Below the pieces are notes generated by a model that searched no databases, was not told the origin of the DNA, and saw only the letters and a list, made by a program, of their open reading frames with translations. The position numbers were made by a program, and so were the translations under genes. This document shows, in pieces, positions 1-19,900 of a DNA stretch of 58,927 bases (positions are counted from its first letter, which is position 1; every line of letters starts with the position of its first letter). Origin of the DNA: Streptomyces otsuchiensis (lineage in GTDB: Bacteria > Actinomycetota > Actinomycetes > Streptomycetales > Streptomycetaceae). The DNA lies in the NCBI RefSeq assembly GCF_004305975.1, contig NZ_BHZI01000003.1, positions 1 through 58,927 on the forward strand, in the 5' to 3' direction.

Positions 1-7875
<7,875 letters not shown>

Positions 7876-7911
7876 CAGGATGACTCCCCGCGGGCAGGAC
7901 CGTACATAGCG

Positions 7912-10900
7912 TCAGGATTTGCCGAATTCGTTGTGGATGAGGTCGAAGAGGTCGTCGGCGCTCGCCGACTCCAAGTCGATGTCCGCGGACTCCGGCCTGG
8001 AGCGTGCGGGTGGCACGGCCGCCGCGGCGCCGAGCCGGTCGACCAGTTCGCGCAGGCGGGCGAGCAGGACCGCTGTCTCCTCGCCGTCGGGCGGGGTCTC
8101 GGCGAGTGCCGCCTCCAGCTTCTCCAGCCGGGCGACCGCGCTCTCCCCGCCCGCGGCCGGGCCCGCACCGCTCACGAGAAGGCCGCGCAGGTGCGTGGCG
8201 AGGGCGGCGGGGGTCGGGTGGTCGAACACCAGGGTCGCGGGCAGGGTCTGCCCGGTGGCGGCATCGAGCAGGTTGCGCAGTTCGACGGCCATCACCGAGT
8301 CGGTGCCCAGGTCGCGGAACTGCCGGTCCGGGTCGATGGCCGCCGGGCTGCCGTGGCCGAGGACGGCGGCGGTCCGGGAGAGCACCAGGTCGACCAGGAG
8401 GCGCTCCTGTTCCACCTGCGACGCCCCGGCCAGCCGTTCGGCCAGACCCGGCCCCTGCCGGTCGGGCGCGGGCGGCTCGGGCCGGAGTGCGGCGGGCAGC
8501 AGGTCGAGCAGCCGCCCACCGCGCCCGGCGTCCAGAACAGCGCCGAAGCGGCTCCAGTCGATACCGGCCACGCAGAGCGTCGTCCGCTGCTCGGCGAGGG
8601 CCGCTTCCAGCGACAGAAGCGCCTCCTGCGGCGGCAGCGCTGTCACACCGGTGCGCTGCTGCTGCTCGCCCGCCGCCGTGCTCCCGCCCACGCCTGCTCC
8701 GGCCCACGGTCCCCACGCGAGGGCCGTGGCGGGACGCCCGGCCGCTCGGCGCCGCTCGGCGAAGGCGTCCAGCGCGGCGTTGCAGGCGGCGTAGGCGGCC
8801 TGCCCGAGGTTGCCGACGACCCCGGCGAAGGAGGTGTACAGCACGAAGGCGTCGAGCTCGTGGTCCGCGGTCAGTTCGTCGAGGTGCCGGACGGCCGCCA
8901 GGCGCGCGTCCAGCACGTCCGCGACCCGTTCGGGGGTGAGCGAGCCGATCACTCCGTCCTCCACCGTTCCCGCCGAGTGCACGACGGCGGTGAGCGGCAG
9001 TTCCTCCGGTATGTCCGCGACCACCTCCGCGAGCGCGGCGCGGTCGGTGACGTCGCAGGCGACGAGGGTGACGCGACTGCCGAGGGCGGTCAGTTCGGCG
9101 GCCAGCTCGGCGGCGCCGGGTGCCTCCGGGCCCCGGCGCCCGACGAGCACCAGGTGCGGCGCGCCCCGCCGGGCGAGCAGGCGGGCGGTGTGGGCGCCGA
9201 GTGCGCCGGTACCGCCGGTGACCAGCGTGGTTCCGGCCGGGCGCCACTCCTCGGCGGTACCGTCCGTGGTGCTGCGGGCGCTCTGGACGAGGCGCCTGCC
9301 GAGTACGCCGGTCCGGCGGATCGCCGCCTGGTCCTCGGGCCCGTCGGCGCCGAGCAGCGCGGCCAGCCGTGCACCGGCCCGGTCGTCCCATTCGGCGGGC
9401 AGATCGACCAAGCCGCCCCAGCCGCGGGGCATCTCCAGGGCGGCGACCCGGCCGAAGCCCCAGAGTGCCGACTGGTCCGGGTCGGGCCCCGGGTCGTCCG
9501 TGGAGACTCGCACCGCGCCCCGAGTGGCACACCACAGCGGGCCCGTCACTCCCGCGTCGTCGAGCGCCCGGGTGAGGGCGACGACGGACGCCAGGGCGCC
9601 GGAGCCCGATGCGGGCGGCAGAGCCAGCACGCCGGCCGGGGTGGCCTCCGCCGTCGCGGCGCGGAGCCGGGCCGCGAGGGCGGCGGGGTCGGTGCCTCCG
9701 GGGATGACGAGGGTACGCACGCCGGCGTGGTGAAGCGCGGAGCTGACGTCGTCGGTACCGGCGTCAGCGCCGTCGTGCCCGCCGGGCGGCGCCACCAGGA
9801 ACCACGTGCCGGTCGGCCGGGCAGCCCCGTCGGCCACCGGCACCCAGCGCACCTCGTACTCGCCCTCTCCCGAGGGGGTGCGGTGCCGGGCCGGGAGGGC
9901 TTCGGGCCAGAAGCGGGTGTGCTGGAAGGGGTAGGGCGGCAGGGTGACGGGCGGGGCCTCGGGGAACACCGCCGCCAGGTCCACCGCCGTCCCCTCGACC
10001 CACAGCCGGGCGACGGCCGCGAACAGGGACTCCACCTCCGGACGGCTGCGGCGCATCGCGGGCACCGCACCGGGGACGAGGGCGGACAGGGCACCGTCCG
10101 GGCCGAGTTCCAGGAAGCGGGTGGCTCCGGTGTCATGGGCCTGGCGCATCGCGTCGGCGAAGCGGACCGGCTCACGCACCTGTCCCACCCAGTAGTCGGG
10201 GGTGGCGATGTCGCCGGGCGCGGTGGTGAGAACGGGGATCTGCGGGGCGTGGTAGGTCAATGACTGCGCGACGGCTGCGAATTCGTCCAGCATCGGCTCC
10301 ATCAGCGAGGAGTGGAACGCGTGCGAGACGGCCAGCCGCTTGACCCGTACCTCCTGCGACCGAAGCTGCTTCTCCAGCGCCTCGATCGCCTCCGCCGCAC
10401 CGGAAACGGTCACGGAGGTGGGCCCGTTGACCGCCGCGAGGTCCACCCCGTCCGGCAGTTCCAACTCGCCCTCAGGCAGCTCCACGGCCAGCATCGCCCC
10501 ACCGGCAGGCAGGGCATCCATCAACCGCCCACGCGCCGACACCAGAGCGCACGCGTCATCCAGCGACAACACCCCCGCCACATGCGCGGCGGCCAGCTCA
10601 CCGATCGAATGCCCCACCAGCACATCGGGAGTCACACCCCACGACTCCACCAACCGGAACAGCGCCACCTCCAACGCGAACAACCCAGCCTGCGCATAGA
10701 CAGTCCGCTCCAACGACCCCGCGTCCTCACCGAACACCACCCCACGCAAAGGCAGCTCCAACTCCACCCGCGCACACACCGCGTCAAAAGCATCCGCGAA
10801 CACCGGGAACGCCCCGTACAACTCCCGGCCCATACCCAGCCGCTGCGAACCCTGACCCGAGAACAACAACGCCGTGGAACCCTCACGTGCTGTTCCCCAA

Positions 10901-13900
10901 ATGGCCCTGGCGGACGGCTCGTCCGTCGTCAGTGCCGCCAGGCCGTCGGAGTAGCCCGCGGAGTCCTCGGCGAGCACGACGGCGCGGTGTGACAGTCCGA
11001 GGCCCGTCGTGGCGAGTGCCCGGCCCGCCGCGACGGCGGAGACGCCAGTGTCCTGACAGAGCGTGATGAGCCCCTTCGCCCGTGCGTGCAGCGCCGTGCC
11101 GGAGTGGGCCGAGAAGGCCCAGGGCAGTACGGAGCGCTGGGCAGGTGCCGGGGGCAGGGCGACATCGGCCTGTTCCAGGACGACATGGGCGTTGGTGCCG
11201 CTGATTCCGAACGAGGAGACGGCTGCCCGGCGCGGCCGGCCGGCCCGTGGCGTCCACGGCGTGGTCTCGGTGAGGAGACTGAGGCTGCCGGTGTCCCAGT
11301 CGACGGAAGGTGACGGTTCTGCCGCGTGCAGGGTGCGGGGCAGCTCACCGTGGTGCATCGCGAGCAGCAGCTTGATGACGCCGGCGACGCCCGCCGCCGC
11401 CTGCGTGTGCCCGATGTTGGACTTCACCGACCCCAGGTAGAGGGGTTCGGAGCGGTCCTTGCCGTACGTCGCGAGCAGTGCCCCCGCCTCGATCGGGTCG
11501 CCGAGCTTGGTACCCGTGCCGTGCGCCTCCACCGCGTCCACCTCCGACGGGAACAGCCCGGCGGAGGCGAGCGCCGCGCGGATCACCCGCTGCTGCGCGG
11601 GGCCGTTCGGCGCGGTCAGGCCGTTGGACGCACCGTCCTGGTTCACCGCGCTGCCCCGCAGCACCCCGAGCACGCGGCGGCCGTTGGCCCGCGCGTCCGA
11701 GAGCCGCTCCAGCAGCAGCAGTCCGGCGCCCTCACCCCAGCCGGTGCCGTCGGCGTCGGCGGAGAACGCCTTGCAGCGTCCGTCGGCTGCCAGGCCGCGC
11801 TGGTGGGCGAACTCGACGAACGCGGTGGGTGCGGCCATGACCGTGACGCCTCCCGCGAGTGCCATCGAGCACTCCCCCGACCGCAGTGACTGCGCGGCCA
11901 GGTGCAGGGCGACCAGCGACGACGAGCAGGCGGTGTCCACCGTGACGGCCGGGCCCTCCAGCCCGTATGTGTAGGAGATCCGGCCGGAGAGCACGCTGGC
12001 CGCGCTGCCGGTTGCCACGTGGCCCTCAAGCCCCGAGCCGGTGGCGGGGAACAACCCGGCGTAGTCCTGGCCGTTGGTGCCCACGAAGACGCCGACACGG
12101 TTGCCCTTGAGCGAGGCGGGGTCCAGGCCGGCCCGCTCGAAGGTCTCCCAGGAGGTCTCCAGCATCAGCCGCTGTTGCGGGTCCATGGCCTGCGCCTCGC
12201 GTGGCGAGACGCCGAACAGATCCGCGTCGAATCCGGCCGCGTCGGGGAGGAAGGCGCCGCGACGTGCGAAGTCGGGGGCGTCGCGAAGGTCCCAGCCACG
12301 GTCGGCGGGGAAGTCGCCGACCAGGTCGAGGCCCTGGGACAGCAGTTCCCAGAACTCCTCCGGGGTGGCAGCTCCGGGGAACCGGCAGCCCATCGCGACG
12401 ATGGCGACCGGGTCCTCGGGCGCGGGAGCGGCGGGCGGGGCAGGAGTCACGGTGGCGGAGGCAGCCGTGTCAGCGCCCCCAGTCAGCTCGGCGCGCAGCC
12501 AGGCGGCGAGGGCGGCCGGTGTGGGGTGGTCGAAGATCAGGCCCGCCGGGAGCGGTAGCCCGGTGGCGGCCCGCAGCGCGTTGCGCAGCTCGATGGCGGT
12601 GAGCGAGTCGAAGCCGAGGTCGCGGAACGCCTTGTCGGGCGCGACGGTGGCCGCCGTACCGTGGCCGAGCACGAAGGCGGCCAGGCTGCGCACCAGTTCC
12701 TCGGAGATCCGGCGCCGCTCGCCCTCACCCGCGGCGGCGAGGCGCGCCGCGAGGCCGTCGGCACCGGCGGCGTCGTCGGCACCTTCGGGTGTGTCGGTGG
12801 GGGCGAGTTCGCGCAGCAGCGGACTCGGTCGCGCCGCGGTGAAGCCGGCGGCGAACCGTGTCCAGTCGACGTCCGCCACGACGACGGCAGCGGCCGTCCC
12901 GTCGCCGTCCGCGACCGTGCCGCCGAGCATCCGGCTGAGGACGGTGACGGCGAGGTCCGGCGGCAGGGGGGTCAGTCCGGAACGGCGCAGCCGCTGGGTG
13001 AGGGCCTCGTCCTCGGCCATGCCGGACTCGGCCCACGGCCCCCAGCCGATGGACGTGGCCGGCAGTCCCTGGGCGCGGCGGCGCTCGGCGAGGGCGTCGA
13101 GGTGGGCGTTGGCGGCGGCGTAGTTGGTCTGGCCCGCCGTGCCGACGGCGCCGGTGAAGGACGAGAAGAGGACGAAGGCGTCGAGCGGGAGGTCGCGGGT
13201 GAGGGCGTCGAGGTTCTCGGCGGCCAGGGTCTTGGCCCGGAGCACCTGTTCGAAACGATCGGGGGTCAGGCCGTCGAGTACCCCGTCGTCCAGCACGCCG
13301 GCCGCGTGGACGACGGCGGTGAGCCGGTGCTGCTCGGGTATCCCGGCGAGCAGGGCGGCGACCGCGTCGCGGTCGGCGACGTCGCAGGCCACGGCCGTCG
13401 CCGTGGTGCCGGTCGCCGCCAGTTCGGCGGTCAGCTCCGCGACGCCGGGCGCCTCGGGTCCGCGCCTGCTGACGAGCAGCAGCCGGGTGTGGCCGCGCGC
13501 GGCGAGCAGGCGGGCCACCTGGGCGCCGAGCGCTCCGGTGCCGCCGGTGATCAGCACCGTGCCGTCGGCGCGGGGCGCGGGCGCGGTGGCCGGGGAACTC
13601 GGTACGGCGGCGACGAGGCGGCGGGCGAAGACGCCTTCGGCCCGGATCGCCACCTGGTCCTCCACCTCGCCCGCGCGTGCGTCACCGGCGGCGAGGACGG
13701 CGCAGAGCCGGTTCCCGGCGCGGGCGTCGAGGGTCTCGGGCAGGTCGATCAAACCGCCCCAGGCGTGCGGGAGTTCGAGGGCGGCGCCCCGGCCGAAGCC
13801 CCAGATCTGGGCTTGGGCGGGGTCAGGCGGGCCGTCGGCGCGGCCGATCGAGACCGCGCCCCGGGTGAGGGCCCACAGCGGAACGTCGGCGTCGGCGCAG

Positions 13901-16900
13901 GCCTGGGTGAGGGAGAGCGTGGCGGCGAGCCCACGCCCGAGGGCCGCCCCCGTGCGCAGCGCACCGGGGCCGGTCCCCAGCAGCGAGACGACTCCGGCGA
14001 GTTCGCCGCAGGAACGCAACTGGTCGGCGAGGGCGGTGCGGTCGGCGCCGGGGTCCGGCAGGGCGAGGACGGTGGCGCCGCTTCGCCGCAGCGCATCGGC
14101 GACCTGGGCGTACAGGTTGTGTGGATTGCCCTCGTTCTCCGGGCTGTGCGGGCTGTCCGGGCTGTCCGGGCTGTCCGGGCCGACGATGAGCCAGGCGCCG
14201 TCGAGTACGGCGGGCGCCGGGGCGACGGGCCGCCAGACCGCGCGGTAGTACCAGGTTCCGACGGCCGCCTCGGTGCGGCGGCGGTCGTGCCAGGACGCGA
14301 GGTGCGGCATCAGGCCGGCCAGCCCGCGTCGCGTCTCGTCGTCGGGCAGCCCCAGGGTGTCGGCGAGCCGGTCGACCTCGCGCCCGGCCACGGCCGTCCA
14401 GAAGCCGTCCTCGGAGCGTTCGCGGGGGGCCGTGGCGCCTTCGTCGGCGACGGTGTCGGGCCAGTAGCGCTGGTGCTGGAAGGCATACGTCGGCAGCTCG
14501 ACGGCGTGGCCCGCGAGCGGTGCGAAGTACCGGTCCCAGGCGATGTCGGCGCCGTTCACGTACATCTCGGCGATGGCTCGCAGCACCGTGGCGTGCTCGT
14601 CGTGGCCGGAGCGCAGGGCGGGGACGACGGTCACGTCCTCGACGAGGTGCGGGACGAGGGCGGACAGGGCACCGTCCGGGCCGAGTTCCAGGAAGCGGGT
14701 GGCGCCCGCCTCGTGAGCACGGCGCACCGCGTCGGCGAAGCGCACCGGCTCCCGCACCTGTCCCACCCAGTAGGCGGGGGTGGCGATATCGCCGGGCGCG
14801 GTGGTGTCCACGGGGATCTGGGGGGCGTGATAGGTCAACGCCTCGGCTACGGCTGCGAATTCGTCCAGCATCGGCTCCATCAGCGAGGAGTGGAACGCGT
14901 GCGAGACGGCCAGCCGCTTGACCCGTACCCCCTGCGACCGAAGCTGCTTCTCCAGCGCGGAGATCGCCTCCGCCACACCGGAAACAGTCACGGAGGTGGG
15001 CCCGTTGACCGCCGCCAGCTCCGCCCCGTCGGGAAGCTCCAGCGACTCCTCGGCCAGCTCCACGGCCAGCATCGCCCCACCGGCGGGCAGGGCATCCATC
15101 AACCGCCCACGGGCGGACACCAGAGCGCACGCGTCATCCAGCGACAACACCCCCGCCACATGCGCGGCGGCCAGCTCACCGATCGAGTGCCCCACCAGCA
15201 CGTCCGGGGCCATCCCCCAGGACTCCACCAACCGGAACAGCGCCACCTCCAGCGCGAACAACCCCGCCTGAGCGAACACCGTCCGCTCCAACTGCCCAGC
15301 TTCCTCACCGAACACCACCTCACGCAGCGGCAGTTCCAACTCCACCCGCGCACACACCGCGTCAAAAGCGTCCGCGAACACCGGGAACGCCCCGTACAAC
15401 TCACGGCCCATCCCCAGCCGCTGCGAACCCTGGCCGGTGAACAGGAACCCCGTCCGCCCGGGCGCCACGACACCGTGCGGCGCCTTGCCGCGTCCTGCCG
15501 CCAGCGCGTCGAGTTCGCGCAGCAGTTCCTCGCGCCCCGTCCCGAGTACCACCGCGCGGTGCTCCAGGGCCGCGCGCCGGGTCGCCAGCGAGAGCCCGAC
15601 ATCGGCCGGCTCCTCGGCTGCGGCCGTGGCGCGCAGCCGGGCCGCCTGGGCGCGCAGGGCCTCCGGGGAGGCTCCGCTCAGCATCCAGGGCACGAGCGTG
15701 TCCGGCGTCCGCGGACCCGGGAGGGGGGCGGGTTCGTCCGGTGCCTGTTCGATCATGGTGTGGGCGTTGGTGCCGCTGATCCCGAACGAGGAGACCGCCG
15801 CGCGTCGGGGTCGCCCGGCCGAGGGCCATTCCCGCTCCTCGGTGAGCAGTTCCACCGATCCGGACGACCAGTCCACGTGTGGCGAGGGCTCGTCGGCGTG
15901 CAGGGTGCGGGGCAGCACGCCGTGCCGCAGCGCCATGACCGTCTTGATGATGCCGCCGACGCCTGCCGCCGCCTGGGTGTGCCCGATGTTGGACTTCAAC
16001 GACCCGAGCCACAGCGGCTGTTCGGCGTCCCGCTCCTGCCCGTAGGTGGCCAGCAGCGCCTCCGCCTCGACCGGGTCGCCGAGCTTCGTTCCGGTGCCGT
16101 GCGCCTCCACCAGGTCCACGTCGCCGGGCTCCAGGCCGGCGTCGGCGAGGGCGGCGCGGATGACCCGCTGCTGCGAGGGGCCGTTCGGGGCCGTGAGGCC
16201 GTTGGACGCACCGTCCTGGTTGACGGCCGAGCCGCGCACCACCGCGAGGACGTCGTGCCCGTTGCGCCGCGCGTCGGACAGCCGCTCCACCAGCAGCACA
16301 CCGGCGCCCTCGGACCAGCCGGTGCCGTCCGCGTCCGCCGAGAAGGACTTGCAGCGGCCGTCGGGCGCGAGCCCGCGCTGCCTGCTGAAGTCCACGAACA
16401 CGCTGGGTGTGGACATCACGGTGACGCCGCCGACGACGGCCATCGAGCACTCGCCCGCACGCAGCGAGCGGGCGGCCAGGTGCAGCGCGACCAGGGAGGA
16501 CGAGCAGGCGGTGTCCACGGTCACGGCCGGGCCCTCCAGCCCGTACGTGTAGGCGATCCGGCCCGAGACCACGCTGCCGGCGCCGCCGGTGGCCCGGTAG
16601 CCCTCGGTCTCGGGGAGGGCCTCGGCGGCAGATGCGTAGTCGTGGTACATGACGCCGGCGAAGACACCGGTGTCGCTGCCGCGCAGGGCGGCCGGGTCGA
16701 TGCCGGCCCGCTCGAAGGTCTCCCAGGACAGCTCCAGCAGGAGTCGCTGCTGCGGGTCCATGGCCAGCGCCTCGCGCGGCGAGATGCCGAACAGCTCGGC
16801 GTCGAACTCGGCGGCGTCGTGCAGGAAGCCGCCGTACCGTGCGTAGGTGGTGCCGGTGCTGGACGGGTCGGGATCGTGCAGGCGCGCGAGGTCCCAGCCG

Positions 16901-19900
16901 CGGTCGGTGGGGAAGCCGGTGATGCCGCCGCGGCCTTCCCGGACCATCCGCCAGAGTTCGTCGGGGCTGTCCACCCCGCCCGGGTAGCGGCAGCTCATCG
17001 CGACGATGGCGATCGGGTCGTCCGCTGCGTCGGTGTTCCGCGAGCGCGGTGCGGCCGCGACGGCGGCCGTACCGCTCAGCTCCTCGCAGAGGTGGGCGGT
17101 CAGCGCGGCGGGGCTGGGGTGGGAGAAGACCAGGGTGGCGGCCAGCCGCAGTCCGGTGGCGGCGGCCAGCCGGTTGCGCAGTTCGACGCCGGTGAGGGAG
17201 TCGAACCCGAGGTCCTTGAAGGTCCGGCCGGTGTCCACGCCCGTACCGGAGGTGTGCCCCAGCACGGACGCGACGGTCGTCCTTACCAGCTCCTCGACGG
17301 CGCGGGTCCGCTCGGGCTCGGGCAGGGCCGCGAGGCCGTCGCTCTCCGCGGACGACGTGGCGGCGGCCGAGCGGAGCACGGGGCGCGCCAGGTGCCGCAG
17401 CAGCGGCGGTGCGGGGCCGTCACCGGGGACGGGTTCGGCGGCCATGGCCAGTACGTGGGCGGGCCCGGCGGAGACGGCCGCGTCGAGCAGCCCCACGCCC
17501 CGGGCGGGGTCGAGCGCGCCGCCGAGCGCGGCGAAGCGCGCGCGGTCCGCCGTGCCGAGTCCGGCGGCCATGCCCTCGGTGCCGCCCCACAGGCCCCAGC
17601 CCACCGCGACGGCGGGCAGGCCCTGGGCGCGGCGGCGGGCGGCGAGTCCGTCGAGGAAGGCGTTGGCAGCCGCGTAGGACGCCTGGCCGGCGGTGCCGAA
17701 GGAAGCGGCGACGGACGAGAACAGCACGAAGGAGGTGAGGTCGAGACCGCGGGTCGCCTCGTCGAGGAGGGCCGCCGCCTCGGCCTTGGGGCGCAGCACC
17801 GCGGCGGCCCGTTCGGGGGTCAGTGAGGTCAGCAGGCCGTCGTCGAGGACGCCCGCGGTGTGGACGACGGAGGTGATGGGGTGGTCGGCGAGCACCCGGC
17901 CGAGGTCGCCCCGGTCGGCGGCGTCTCCGGCGACGACCACCACGGTGGCGCCCCGCGCGGTCAGTTCGGAGGCGAGTTCGGCGGCGCCCGGCGCCTCGGT
18001 GCCGCGACGGCTGAGCAGGACCAGGCCCGCGACCTCGTGCGCGGAGACCAAATGGCGGGCGACGCGGGCACCGAGCGCCCCGGTGCCGCCGGTGATGAGG
18101 ACGGTGTCCCGCGGGCCCCACGGCGGCTCGGCGCCGGCCCGCAGCCGGGTCGCGCGCGGGGTCAGCGCGGTGCCGGCGCGCACCGCGGTCTGCGGTTCGT
18201 CGGCGGGCAGGCCGGTGGCGAGGGCGGAGGCCGACGCGGCCGTGCAGTCCAGGTCCACCAGGCCGAACCGGCCCGGGTGTTCGGCCTGCGCGGACCGCAG
18301 CAGGCCCCAGACCGCGGCGGCGGCGGGGTCGACACTCTCACCGTCAGCTGTGGCGACCGCGTTCCGGGTGACGACGAGCAGCCGGCCACCGGCGAAGCGC
18401 TCGTCCTCCACCCAGGCGTGCAGCAGGCCGAGTACGGTGGTGACCGTGTCGTGCGTGCGCCGCGCCAGGTCCGCGCCGGCCGCGGACGGGTCCGGTCCGG
18501 CGCCCACGCAGGCGAGCAGCGTGCCGGGCACGGCCCGCACGTCGGCCAGGGCGGCGAGGCCGGGGAAGCGGCCAGCCGCGGTGACCGTGTCGAGCAGTTC
18601 GGTGGTGCCCACCGGTACGGCCGCGAACGGCACTTCGCGGTCCCCGTCGCCCGCGGGGGTCCATTCGACGCCGTAGAGGACACCGGAGGAGGTGCCGCCC
18701 AGCCGGTCGGCGGTCACGGGCCGGAAGGCGAGCGACCGCACCGTCAGCACGGGCGCGCCCGTCGGGTCGGTGAGGCGGACCGCGTACTCGTCGGCGCCGA
18801 GACCGGTCACGGTGACGCGCACCGCGGTGGCGCCGACGGCGTGCCGGGTCACGCCGGACCAGGCGAACGGCAGCAGGGTCGCTCCGTCCTCGCGGAGGAG
18901 CCCGGTGGCACCGAGCCCGTGCAGCGCGGCGTCGTACAGCACGGCCTGCGGTCCCTCGGGCAGTTCCACCTCGGCGTGGACGGTGTCCCCGTCGCGCCAG
19001 GCGGTGCGCAGGCCCCGGAAGGCGGGGCCGTAGGCGAGTCCGGCGGCCGCGAGTGCGTCGTAGGCGGGTGGGGTGGCCGTACCAGTGGGCGGCCACGGGT
19101 CGCCCGCGCCGGGAATGTCCTCGGTGGGGCGGACCGGCTCCAGGACGCCGACGGCATGGGTGGTCCAGTGCGCTCCGGAGTCGCCGTCGGGTCGGCTGTG
19201 GATCTCGACTGCCTGATCGGCCACGGTCATCTGGATCTGGACGCCGCCGTGTTCGGGCAGGACCAGCGGCTCGCGCAGGGTCAGTTCGGCGAGCCCCGGC
19301 AGCCCGGCGTCGGCTCCCGCGTGGAGGGCGAGATCGACCAGGGCGGTTCCGGGCAGCACGATCCGGCCGTGGACGACGTGGTCGGCCAGCCAGGGGTGGG
19401 TGGCCAGGCCGAGGACGCCGGTCCACACCAGCCGGCCGTCGCCCGCCAGCGGCACGACGGCGCCCAGCAGCGGATGGCCGGCTGTGGCCAGGCCGACGGC
19501 GGCCAGCGCGGTCGTGGAGGAGGTCTGGGAGGTCCAGTAGCGGGTGTGCTGAAAGGCGTAGGAGGGGAGTTCGACCGGGCGGGGGCCGCCCGAACCGGCG
19601 AGGGCCGTCCAGTCCAGCGCCACGCCTCGGGTCCACAGCGCGGCGGCTGCCTGGGCGGACGCGGTGTCGTCCTGGCCGCGACGCAGCAGCGGTACGGCGA
19701 CAGCCTCCTCCAGCAGCAGCGGGACGAGGGCGGACAGGACGCCGTCGGGGCCGAGTTCCAGGAAGGTGCGCACCTCGGGGAGCGAGGCGAGGGCGTCGGC
19801 GAAGCGGACCGGCTCACGGATCTGCCCCACCCAGTAGGCCGGGGTGTCGATGGCGCCCGGGGCGGTGGTGCGGACCGGAATCCGCGGGGCGTGGTAGGTC

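Larger units (their letters stand above)
12480..17025 (-). other. PKS module 2: KS-AT(malonyl)-KR-ACP
   Basis: Approximate positions: KS 17020-15750, AT 15470-14600, KR with its structural half 14460-13030, ACP 12700-12480. The AT has GHSIGE and VSHAFHS (malonyl). After the AT comes an FWTAV dimerisation-element-like helix, typical of modules with only a KR. The KR has VLDD, SSFTG, TNYAAAN and no Trp, an active B-type. Predicted outcome is an unbranched beta-hydroxy unit. A 9-base tandem repeat in the KR structural linker encodes repeated Ser-Pro-Asp. Confidence 0.93.

Noticed and set aside
14141-14179. Short tandem repeats as a CRISPR array
   Set aside because: Units are 9 bases with no spacers, and they encode an in-frame protein repeat.
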